Positions 1-6,869 of a stretch of DNA of 13,065 nucleotides are shown here, in pieces (within the stretch, counting starts at the first letter, position 1; every line of letters starts with the position of its first letter). The stretch is taken from the NCBI GenBank assembly GCA_003541895.1, contig DPLR01000118.1, forward strand, positions 1 through 13,065. The letters run 5' to 3'. This stretch comes from Cytophagales bacterium (GTDB lineage: Bacteria > Bacteroidota > Bacteroidia > Cytophagales > Cyclobacteriaceae). The position numbers and the translations under genes are program-made. The notes beneath the pieces are model-generated. The model was not told the DNA's origin, searched no databases, and saw only the letters and a list, made by a program, of their open reading frames with translations.

Positions 1-1
1 A

Positions 2-853
2 GAAAATATAAATCCGATTCAATGCATGATTGGATTGGGCCCCGGGAATGGAAACCGAATGCCTGATGACTTGGTTTTGCGAAGTAAAAATGGGAAGGAG
101 TTACCTATCGGTGAAAGTAGCCTAAGTCCTTTATTAGATGCCTCTGGCCAAAGTCTTGGATTGATTTTGGTTTTCAAGGACCTGACCGAAAAGAAAGAGC
201 ATGAAAAACTTTTACATGAAATGGATTTGCAGCGCAAAAGGGCGTTGATTGAGGGGCAGGAAAAGGAACGAGAACGCATCGCCAAAGATATTCATGATGG
301 ACTTGGGCAAATGCTTAATGCAATAAAAATGAATGTGAGCCTCGTCATTCCCAATCCGTCTGATGCAGCCAATCTTTCGCGGCTCCTAAATGAAGCCATT
401 CAGGAATCCATTCGAATCTCTGAAAATTTACTCCCTGCAAAACTCCGTGACTTTGATCTTGCCACCTGCCTGAAATCATTGTGCGCACAGGTGAGCCATT
501 CTACTCATTCCAATATTTCTTTTCATACACACGGCTTTCAGTCGCCCTTGTGTCAATCAAAAAAGGTAAACCTTTACAGGATTGCGCAAGAGTCCGTGAA
601 CAACGCCATTAAACATTCAAAAGCTTCGTCCATCACAGTCCAATTAAGTGAAAATAGTCAAGCTCTACGGCTTAGTATAGAGGATGATGGAACCGGCCTG
701 GCCGACAAAAAAATAATGAGACAAAGTGGAATTGTAAATATGCGCGACCGCGCTGAGATTATGGGCGGAAAATTTACAATTGAAAGTGATCCTCATAGAG
801 GAACCTTGGTAATCGTAGAAGTGCCACCTGATAAAATGAGTATCAATGTCTAA
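2..853 (+). CDS. PAS sensor histidine kinase, NarX/DegS type (HisKA_3), 5' end outside window
   Basis: C-terminal part of a two-component sensor kinase. The frame is open from base 2, and the residues before the first Met (base 26) already fit the end of a PAS domain, which continues with an RSKNGKELPI stretch and closes with a FKDLTEKK-type motif. The true start is therefore upstream and the Met at 26 is internal. Counting from that Met, a short coiled linker leads to the HisKA_3 dimerisation motif ERIAKDIHDGLGQ, with the phospho-acceptor His at residue 90 (codon 293-295). A GHKL ATPase domain follows: N-box QESVNNAIKHS, G1 box EDDGTG and G2 region GIVNMRDRAEIMGG. HisKA_3 kinases pair with NarL-type regulators, and one is encoded immediately downstream with an 8-base overlap, so the two should form a co-translated pair. 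The signal cannot be inferred from the visible part. No transmembrane segment is visible, but the N-terminus is missing. Confidence 0.93.
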   Translation, partial: ENINPIQCMIGLGPGNGNRMPDDLVLRSKNGKELPIGESSLSPLLDASGQSLGLILVFKDLTEKKEHEKLLHEMDLQRKRALIEGQEKERERIAKDIHDGLGQMLNAIKMNVSLVIPNPSDAANLSRLLNEAIQESIRISENLLPAKLRDFDLATCLKSLCAQVSHSTHSNISFHTHGFQSPLCQSKKVNLYRIAQESVNNAIKHSKASSITVQLSENSQALRLSIEDDGTGLADKKIMRQSGIVNMRDRAEIMGGKFTIESDPHRGTLVIVEVPPDKMSINV

Positions 854-1499
854 ATCAAAAATATTAATTGCCGATGATCACTCCATGATCCGTGATGGAT
901 TGAAGTCCTTGTTGACAAAGGATAAAGAATTGACGGTAGTTGGGGAGGCCACTAATGGATCCGAGGCAATTTCAAAATACAAAATATTGAAACCTGATCT
1001 TTTGATTCTGGATATTTCGATGCCTGACATCAATGGCATGGATGTATCTCAACAAATCATAGCAGATGATCCGTTGGCTAAAATAATTATTCTATCCATG
1101 TACGATGACGAAGATTATATCAGCAAGTGCATGGAATGTGGTGTGAAAGGATATGTGATTAAAAATGAGACCAGCGATGAGTTAACGTATGCCGTAAAGA
1201 CTGTCCTGAAAGGTCAAACCTATTTTAGCAGCAAGGTGCAAGAAGTCATCTTTAAAAAATATGCCCACAACGTTGCAAGGAAAAAACAGAAAGAGCCCGA
1301 AGTGAAGCTCACACACAGAGAGAAAGAGATTGTGAAGCTAATAGCCGAAGGATTGACCAGTCAGCAAATTGCTGATAAACTTTTCATCGGTTCACGTACG
1401 GTAGAAACACACCGCGCCAATCTGATGAAAAAAGTGAATGTCAAAAACGCTATTGAATTAGTGAATAGGGTAGACAAACTCGGGTTAATCAATAAGTAG
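846..1499 (+). CDS. NarL/LuxR-family response regulator
   Basis: DNA-binding response regulator of 217 residues, the usual length for the NarL/FixJ family. The N-terminal receiver domain (about 1-120) has the acidic pair in ILIADDHS, the phospho-acceptor Asp56 in LLILDISMPD, and a conserved Lys near YVIKNE. The C-terminal LuxR-type helix-turn-helix (about 152-213) begins LTHREKEIVKLIAEG and contains the recognition region IADKLFIGSRTVETHRANL. The ATG at 846 overlaps the end of the kinase gene by 8 bases, which implies translational coupling and a cognate pair. Target genes are not known from the sequence. The gap just downstream has a small palindrome that could be a site for this kind of regulator, but that is only a guess. 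Family assignment is secure. Confidence 0.95.
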   Translation: MSKSKILIADDHSMIRDGLKSLLTKDKELTVVGEATNGSEAISKYKILKPDLLILDISMPDINGMDVSQQIIADDPLAKIIILSMYDDEDYISKCMECGVKGYVIKNETSDELTYAVKTVLKGQTYFSSKVQEVIFKKYAHNVARKKQKEPEVKLTHREKEIVKLIAEGLTSQQIADKLFIGSRTVETHRANLMKKVNVKNAIELVNRVDKLGLINK

Positions 1500-1736
1500 T
1501 CAAAGTTATTTTCATCCATCGCGTTTTATTCTCACGCGCTATGCTACTTACCTATTGAGAAATAGAGGGCAAGCACTGCAAGCCATTTCAAAGACTGAAG
1601 CAAATTATGCAAGACTCAACAAAATAAATTCTGCGTAGTACTACTTACGTTGTTCAGTAGTTTTACAGAACACAAAATGCATAAAAACAAGTATTGAAAT
1701 TCGCTGTGGATGTGCCCAATTTTGATTTAAAATTGA
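1500..1736. promoter_or_regulatory. Intergenic gap, probable promoter region of the next gene
   Basis: This 237-base AT-rich gap separates the NarL-type pair from the next histidine kinase gene. It has no convincing ORF. It holds a perfect 10-base palindrome, GTAGTACTAC (1635-1644). About 14 bases further on, TAGTTTTA (1658-1665) matches the Bacteroidota -7 consensus TAnnTTTG at all but the last defined position. No clear -33 TTTG is seen at the expected distance, so the promoter call is weak. A 4-base CGCG stem (1520-1523 with 1535-1538) after the regulator gene is too short, and has no T-run, to count as a terminator. Confidence 0.3.
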
Positions 1737-3218
1737 GTGGCATTGAAAAAAGATAAGCAAAAAGAGATGATGGTGGCCGAGCATGACCACGATTCATCCG
1801 ACTTATTTTGGAAAATACTTGAGAGTAATCTTCTCGGCATTGCAGTCACCGATGAGGTTGGGGACATCAATTTTTCTAATGAGTTATTTCTTAGAAAACT
1901 GATCGAGACAGACTGTCCTCTTGACACAAAAATTACCCTAAAAGATTTAGCTACTAAAGAAAATGAATCAAATGAGAATCATAAACTGATTTTTAATAAT
2001 GGGAAAGAGAACATTCGCGTAAATATTTTCAAAACAGGTTTGACTTTCAGCCAGTACCTGTGGATCATCAGCGATTCGGAAAGAAAGCCGATTGTTCATT
2101 CGGTCTCAATAAAAAATTTATACCGTTCGTTTTTGGAAACAACTTTTGAATTGATTTTCAAATCTTCAGCGAATGGAAAAATCGTGTATTCCAATCAGCT
2201 CTTTCTTAAAAATTTTGGATTTGAATGCGCAAAAAAAATCAGAGGTCAGGATATCCGTGTACTCTTCGAAAATGAAAGTCAATATTTTGCACTTGAGGAA
2301 AGACTTAAAACCGAAACGAAAATTGAAGGCGAAGTAGTTCTTTTTCGAAAAGCAGACGGGTCGAGGCTTACCGGAATGGTTAATTGCAAGCTATCCGTTG
2401 ACCATCGGGGCGCAAATGTTTTTAATTGGATCGTGCTTGATATCAGTCGACAAGTAGAGTCTGAATCAATTTTGAAATCCAAGAATGAACAGTTGGCTAA
2501 GGTAAATCATCAAATGGAAAAGTTCCTCTATAGTACATCACACGATTTACGTTCCCCCATTACTTCCATTCTGGGGTTGATCAACTTGGTACGCCTGGAT
2601 AGCAAGGATCAAGCTGCACTTTCGTATATCCAAAAAATTGAAGTATGCACGTTAAAACTTGATAAGATTATACGCGACATCATGAGTTTTTCACGAGCTA
2701 CCTACCAACACGAATCGAGTGAAAGAACCGATCTCGAATTATTGATTTGGAGAATAATCAATGGTCAAATGACGGAGTCCCAAGCGCGAAGAATTCATTT
2801 TGATGTCCAATGCAATGGGGTCATACCATTTTTTGGAGATGCAAACCGCCTGGAAATAGTCATTGAAAATATTATCCGAAACAGCATTCATTTTTATGAT
2901 GTAAATAAATCTCGCCCATTTGTGCGAGTGAGTGTGACGGTGGATAACGAGAAAGCCAGCCTGGAATTTATGGACAATGGAATTGGCATTGGAAAGCAAC
3001 ATCTTTCTGAAATATTCAACATGTTCTATAAGGCCTCACACTTATCAAAAGGTGCTGGTCTTGGATTATACATTGTAAAAGAAACACTTCAGAAACTGAA
3101 AGGATCGATCTCTGTTGAATCGGAAATTGGGTTTGGTACCGTCTTTCGCGTAGTTGTTCCCAACGATAAAAAAGCAAAACTCATCGGACGAAAGCTACAG
3201 CTTCAGCATAACTCATAG
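1737..3218 (+). CDS. Soluble PAS-PAS sensor histidine kinase
   Basis: Cytoplasmic histidine kinase of up to 493 residues with no receiver domain and no visible membrane segment. Two PAS-like domains lie at about 22-115 and 128-240; the second carries a KADGSRLTG stretch and ends VLDISRQ. A short coiled linker precedes the HisKA motif STSHDLRSPITSILG with phospho-acceptor His269. The HATPase_c domain has N-box IENIIRNSIHF (Asn382), G1 box MDNGIGI, F-box FNMFYKASH and G2 box GAGLGLYIVKE, so it should be active. The start is uncertain: GTG at 1737 is the first possible codon after an in-frame stop (1734-1736), while ATG at 1767 or 1770 would remove only 10 or 11 residues and no domain. No partner regulator is adjacent. 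Lying just upstream of the chemotaxis genes, it may feed the CheY, or another regulator elsewhere; that is inference. Confidence 0.9.
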   Translation: MALKKDKQKEMMVAEHDHDSSDLFWKILESNLLGIAVTDEVGDINFSNELFLRKLIETDCPLDTKITLKDLATKENESNENHKLIFNNGKENIRVNIFKTGLTFSQYLWIISDSERKPIVHSVSIKNLYRSFLETTFELIFKSSANGKIVYSNQLFLKNFGFECAKKIRGQDIRVLFENESQYFALEERLKTETKIEGEVVLFRKADGSRLTGMVNCKLSVDHRGANVFNWIVLDISRQVESESILKSKNEQLAKVNHQMEKFLYSTSHDLRSPITSILGLINLVRLDSKDQAALSYIQKIEVCTLKLDKIIRDIMSFSRATYQHESSERTDLELLIWRIINGQMTESQARRIHFDVQCNGVIPFFGDANRLEIVIENIIRNSIHFYDVNKSRPFVRVSVTVDNEKASLEFMDNGIGIGKQHLSEIFNMFYKASHLSKGAGLGLYIVKETLQKLKGSISVESEIGFGTVFRVVVPNDKKAKLIGRKLQLQHNS

Positions 3219-3413
3219 CGATCGCGCTTCTTCAGAAATAGTTGCACTAAGTATTTCTACTGACAACGCTAAGTATAAAAAGGTAAAAAAAAATACAGCA
3301 AATCTCGGATTTCCCCAAGGTAATCTTGAGACTAATTTTACTAAAGAAATCACGAAGCATTTTTTAAAAACGAATAAGCGAATTGAGAGGTCGAATTGAA
3401 GTAAACAATACCC
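3219..3413. promoter_or_regulatory. Gap upstream of the MCP/che genes with a spaced direct repeat
   Basis: This 195-base, strongly A/T-rich gap lies between the orphan kinase and the MCP gene and is the best candidate for an operon promoter region, since everything downstream is closely spaced. It contains two exact copies of CTAAGTAT (3247-3254 and 3269-3276), start to start 22 bases apart, about two helical turns. No full TTTG/TAnnTTTG promoter pair was found by eye. A short overlapping open frame across 3154-3399 lies in another frame of the kinase gene end and has no protein-like features. Confidence 0.3.
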
Positions 3414-5483
3414 ATGGATAAAAATTTAAGAACAAAACAACCTCATGGCATTGTGCAAAGTACAGCGATCAAGCAAATGCCTGCGACAAGTCAATTTCAA
3501 AATGAAAAAACTAAAACTAAAAATCGTATGAAAAAGAATTTATATCAGGAAAAAGGATATGCCAATGGAGCGGGCGGCAACTTGCCGCTGGCACCGGGCA
3601 CCGAAACAACAATGGTTGAAGCGCTTCAAGCGAAGCTTCGTGAGATGGAGCGCAATGCGGAGCTAAATTCGCAAGCACTTTATGAAGCAGTCGATGCCGT
3701 AATCCAGATAGATTCTTCAAAGGCCATTTCGTTTTATAACAAGGCTGCGGAAGAAATGTTTGGTTACACCCGCGGGGAAGTGATGGGGCAAAATGTAAAA
3801 ATGATTGTACCCCTGGAACACCGAGGCGTACATGATCAATATATTGATTCCAACATTCGCACAGGAGTAAACAAAGTGGTTGGCGTAGGTCGCGACTTAG
3901 AAGCCACCCGAAAAGATGGAACCAAATTTTGGATCAATCTATCCTTAAGCAAAACTACCGTGGGCAATGATGTGCAGTACACTGCCTTCATACGCGACAT
4001 AACAGAGCAGAAAAAATCTACAATAGAAATGGAGGCTCTTCAAAGCGAATTAAAAACTCGCATGGATCAAATTAATGTGGCCTGTGTTGTTTCTGAATCC
4101 GACTTGAAAGGAAATATCTTGTATGTAAATGATTTGCTCTGTGAAGTATCGCAGTACTCTCGTGAAGAGTGTATTGGCCAACCGCACAGTATGTTTCGTC
4201 ACCCCGATACGCCTAAGTCAGTGTTTAAAGAAATGTGGGCAACGATAGGCAGAGGAAAAATTTTCAGAGGAGTTATTAAAAACAGAAAAAAGGATGGAAG
4301 CCCATATTGGGTGGATGCTCTGATAGCACCTGTACTTGGGCCTAACGGAAAACCAGTAAAATATATTGGCGTACGATACGTGATAACCGAACAAGTGCTG
4401 CGTGAAGAAGAGTTGAAGAAAGCAGCCGAGGAGCAAGGTAAAATCATAGACGTGATTAAAGCAATGGCTGCCGGTGATCTGGCTCAACGGGTAGACAGCG
4501 AAGATAGCTTAGCTAAGCAGGTTAACTCCGCTTTAGAAAATCTGACTACAGTTCTGCGCAACATCAGTCAGGGATCAGATGTAGTAGCTAAATCCTCCGA
4601 CTTACTGCAGAAGAAAACCGATGACATGAAACGCAGCACTGCGGAAGTAGCAACCGCGATTTCTCAAATGGCAAAAGGTGCACAAGATCAGGCTTCGCGC
4701 ACAGATGAATCATCGAAGTTGATCAATCATGTCATGACCTCCTCCAACGAAATGGAGAAGAAGGCAAACCTGATCAACAAGGCAGCGGAAAAAGGTTTAG
4801 AAAGTTCGAATCAGGGAATGAGAACTGTAAAAGTGCTGGTGAACAATATGACCGGCATCAAAGAATCTGCAGGACAAACTTCTCAGTCGATCAGTGTTCT
4901 CACCAAGCGCACTGAAGAAATCGGTCGCACATTGAATGTGATCACCGACATAGCGAGCCAAACAAATTTGTTGGCACTTAATGCAGCGATTGAAGCAGCA
5001 CGTGCAGGCGATGCGGGCAGAGGATTTGCAGTAGTTGCTGAAGAGATTCGCAAGCTCGCTGAAGACTCACGCAAGTCAGCAGTTGAGATTGAAAAAATCA
5101 TCAGCGATGTGCAGAAGGATACGCAAGCAGCCGGCAAGGCAATTGAAACGATGGAGTCGAGTGTGAAAGAAGGAAACAAATCAAGTGTGGAAGCGGAATC
5201 GATCTTCCAGGAAATTGCAAAATCAAGTGAAGAGACTTTCAGCGCATCAAAAGAAATTCAGGCCGCAACGGTCACACAAAAAGAATCGATCGGCACGGTG
5301 GTTAAAAACTTTGAGCAAATCGTAGTGGTATCTGAAGAGACAGCGGCAGGAACTCAACAAGTTGCAAGCTCTAGCCAGCAGATGAGCGGTGGCATGTTGG
5401 AAATCGCTAAAGCCGGAGATGAACTTTCTGCAGTAGCAGCAGAATTGCAAGCGGGCATACAGCAGTTTAAGCTCAAAAAATAA
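3414..5483 (+). CDS. Soluble methyl-accepting chemotaxis protein with two PAS domains
   Basis: Chemoreceptor of 689 residues with no transmembrane segment, so it should sense inside the cell. Order: a polar N-terminal stretch (1-85), PAS-A (about 86-200), an Aer-like PAS-B (about 218-328), a short HAMP-like segment (about 340-385, with [10 protein letters not shown]), and the MCP signalling domain to the end. PAS-A has His140 and Arg160 at the FixL/DosP heme-pocket positions. PAS-B has FRHPDTP (Arg262, His263, Asp265) and [12 protein letters not shown], the pattern of the FAD-binding PAS of Aer. The hairpin tip is canonical, with [17 protein letters not shown] around Glu527; the arm lengths suggest a long 40H or 44H class, estimated by counting only. 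The C-terminus (QQFKLKK) has no NWETF-type CheR/CheB tether. ATG at 3528 (MKKNLYQ) is a realistic alternative start that would drop 38 low-complexity residues. It is the only receptor in the window and should feed the CheW/CheA encoded next. Confidence 0.95.
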   Translation: MDKNLRTKQPHGIVQSTAIKQMPATSQFQNEKTKTKNRMKKNLYQEKGYANGAGGNLPLAPGTETTMVEALQAKLREMERNAELNSQALYEAVDAVIQIDSSKAISFYNKAAEEMFGYTRGEVMGQNVKMIVPLEHRGVHDQYIDSNIRTGVNKVVGVGRDLEATRKDGTKFWINLSLSKTTVGNDVQYTAFIRDITEQKKSTIEMEALQSELKTRMDQINVACVVSESDLKGNILYVNDLLCEVSQYSREECIGQPHSMFRHPDTPKSVFKEMWATIGRGKIFRGVIKNRKKDGSPYWVDALIAPVLGPNGKPVKYIGVRYVITEQVLREEELKKAAEEQGKIIDVIKAMAAGDLAQRVDSEDSLAKQVNSALENLTTVLRNISQGSDVVAKSSDLLQKKTDDMKRSTAEVATAISQMAKGAQDQASRTDESSKLINHVMTSSNEMEKKANLINKAAEKGLESSNQGMRTVKVLVNNMTGIKESAGQTSQSISVLTKRTEEIGRTLNVITDIASQTNLLALNAAIEAARAGDAGRGFAVVAEEIRKLAEDSRKSAVEIEKIISDVQKDTQAAGKAIETMESSVKEGNKSSVEAESIFQEIAKSSEETFSASKEIQAATVTQKESIGTVVKNFEQIVVVSEETAAGTQQVASSSQQMSGGMLEIAKAGDELSAVAAELQAGIQQFKLKK

Positions 5484-5514
5484 AAAAAGCCTGTCTCACA
5501 AAAAATAGAAGCTT

Positions 5515-6024
5515 ATGGCTGAAATAAAAAAAACAAAAGAGCAATCCAGCTCAACACGATCACTTCAGATTGTAGTGTTCAAGTTGGGCAACGAAGAATA
5601 TGGACTTCAAATTGATCAGATCAAAGAAGTGGTGATCACTCCCAATATTACCCGCGTGCCACAGACTCCTTCCTATGTAAAGGGCGTTGCGAACATTCGC
5701 GGAAACGTAATCGCCATTTTTGATTTGGAAGATCGCTTCAACCTGGAGCGCACTATCCAAACACAAGGAAGCAAATACACTTTAGTTGTAGAAAGTGAGG
5801 ATGTGAAAATGGGACTGTTGGTAAATGCCGTTCCCAATACCGTTTCTGTAAATGCTTCAGATCTTGATGAAACAGTTGGCATTATCAGCGATGCAAATGC
5901 TGATTCCAATTACATCAAAGGAATTATTAAAAGTGGCAATCGGCTAATCATCCTCGTTGACATTTTTAAAGTGATTGATCATGAGATGACCAGTGCTATT
6001 AAGAAAGCAACCGTAGCAGCATGA
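5515..6024 (+). CDS. cheW: Chemotaxis coupling protein CheW
   Basis: Adaptor that links MCP hairpin tips to the P5 domain of CheA in the receptor array. It has 169 residues, normal for a single-domain CheW. After a polar N-terminal tail of about 15 residues the CheW fold begins at LQIVVFKLGNEEYGLQI. The family hallmark is seen in VKGVANIRGNVIAIFDL (about 60-76), followed by TLVVE and, near the end, IKGIIKSGNRLIILVDI. It starts 31 bases after the MCP gene. Its stop codon overlaps the cheD start in an ATGA (6021-6024), so the two proteins are probably co-translated. No extra domain such as a receiver (CheV) is present. A second CheW-like module is the P5 domain of CheA in this cluster. Confidence 0.97.
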   Translation: MAEIKKTKEQSSSTRSLQIVVFKLGNEEYGLQIDQIKEVVITPNITRVPQTPSYVKGVANIRGNVIAIFDLEDRFNLERTIQTQGSKYTLVVESEDVKMGLLVNAVPNTVSVNASDLDETVGIISDANADSNYIKGIIKSGNRLIILVDIFKVIDHEMTSAIKKATVAA

Positions 6025-6491
6025 TCGAATACAAATTAAATATCGGTGACGTGATCACCTCTTCAGCGAAAGTGAGCTATACCTGTTTTGGGTTGGGCTC
6101 ATGTATTGGTTTATTTATTCAAGACAGACTTACTGGTCAATCGGGAGGTGCTCATATTTTTCTTCCGGATGATGAATATGGACCCACTCATTACTCACGC
6201 TTTTGCAATGTGACGAGTGCGCTGAATGAGATCCTCCGTCAAATGAAATTGAATGGAAGTAATCTTACTTCACTTCGCGCAAAAATTACCGGAGGAGCGA
6301 ATGTGCTGGGTGCATTTTCAACAACGGGTGAGCGTAACGCACAATCCGTTTTGAAGCAACTCATAGAACGAAAAATTTTCATCGCGGCCAGCGACCTCGG
6401 AGGATCGTATTGCAGAACGGCAAAATTTGAAAGCAACTCAGGAATACTATCCGTTCGCATTCCACAACTAAATCAATTAAAAACTTACTAA
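6021..6491 (+). CDS. cheD: Chemoreceptor glutamine deamidase CheD
   Basis: Enzyme that converts selected glutamines of chemoreceptors to glutamate. In Bacillus it also acts as an adaptation factor through binding to CheC. Length is 156 residues, typical of the family. The signature FGLGSCIGLFIQD places the nucleophile at Cys28, and GGAHIFLPD places the catalytic His at 45; the Cys-to-His spacing of 17 matches Thermotoga CheD (Cys27, His44). The downstream KITGGANVLG stretch is also typical. One oddity: aligned without gaps from the Cys, the position of the third catalytic residue (Thr21 in Thermotoga) is Cys22 here, with Thr21 one residue earlier. The gene overlaps cheW by 4 bases, and a cheC-like gene lies further down the operon, consistent with a CheC-CheD adaptation module. 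Confidence 0.96.
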   Translation: MIEYKLNIGDVITSSAKVSYTCFGLGSCIGLFIQDRLTGQSGGAHIFLPDDEYGPTHYSRFCNVTSALNEILRQMKLNGSNLTSLRAKITGGANVLGAFSTTGERNAQSVLKQLIERKIFIAASDLGGSYCRTAKFESNSGILSVRIPQLNQLKTY

Positions 6492-6501
6492 AAAAATAGC
6501 C

Positions 6502-6858
6502 ATGGGAAAAAGTGTATTAATCGTTGACGATTCGCTGTACATGCGAACACTCATCAAAGATGCTCTTGAAGTTGGCGGGTATAGTATAGTGGGCCAGGCA
6601 GCCAATGGTGAAGAAGCCATTGATCTTGCCTTCGAACTACAACCCGATCTAATCACACTGGATAATATTCTGCCGGACATGATCGGCACGGATATTTTGA
6701 AAGTGTATCAGGAAGAAGGTTTGAAATCCAAAGTAGTTATGATCAGTGCCGTTGGTCAGGAGTCAGTGGTGAATGAAGGTTTGCGATTGGGCGCTCGCGC
6801 ATACATTGTGAAACCGTTTACCAACGAACAATTAGTGGATACAATTAGCAAAGCCTAA
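6502..6858 (+). CDS. cheY: Single-domain response regulator CheY
   Basis: Stand-alone receiver of 118 residues with no output domain, the likely diffusible product of CheA signalling. The acidic pair is Asp9/Asp10 in LIVDDSLYMR, the phospho-acceptor is Asp54 in LITLDNILPD, the switch Ser is 82 in VVMISAVG, and the conserved Lys is 104 in YIVKPF. The aromatic Tyr101 sits where CheY switch residue Tyr106 would be. The LPD replaces the more usual MPD after the phospho-site, a mild variation. It sits 10 bases after cheD and 11 before cheB. Because no flagellar motor genes are present nearby, its target is unknown; a gliding or pilus machinery, or another regulator, are open options. Confidence 0.95.
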   Translation: MGKSVLIVDDSLYMRTLIKDALEVGGYSIVGQAANGEEAIDLAFELQPDLITLDNILPDMIGTDILKVYQEEGLKSKVVMISAVGQESVVNEGLRLGARAYIVKPFTNEQLVDTISKA

Positions 6859-6859
6859 C

Positions 6860-6865
6860 AGGGAG
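6860..6865 (+). promoter_or_regulatory. Shine-Dalgarno-like site before cheB
   Basis: AGGGAG lies 4 bases before the cheB ATG (6870). It is the clearest purine-rich ribosome-site-like sequence among the start sites of this cluster, most of which only have A-rich leaders, as is usual for Bacteroidota. The spacing is shorter than the usual 5-9 bases, so its use is uncertain. It supports the start chosen for cheB. Confidence 0.35.
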
Positions 6866-6869
6866 TTTT

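Noticed and set aside
26..28. ATG at base 26 as the true start of the first kinase
   Set aside because: The frame is open to base 2 and the residues on both sides of this Met belong to one PAS domain, so the gene begins before the window.
1520..1538. Possible terminator after the NarL-type regulator gene
   Set aside because: The CGCG stem is only 4 base pairs with an 11-base loop and no T-run follows.
3154..3399. 81-codon + strand frame overlapping the end of the orphan kinase gene
   Set aside because: Its first third lies inside the kinase gene in another frame, the rest is A/T-rich with low-complexity residues, and no domain or start signal is seen.
4883..5179. 98-codon Ser/Ala-rich - strand frame opposite the MCP signalling domain
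   Set aside because: It is the antisense shadow of the highly conserved MCP hairpin; its composition mirrors the Ala/Glu-rich coding strand.
5484..5514. Possible terminator or promoter between the MCP gene and cheW
   Set aside because: The 31-base gap shows no inverted repeat and no promoter-like element; it looks like a simple operon spacer.
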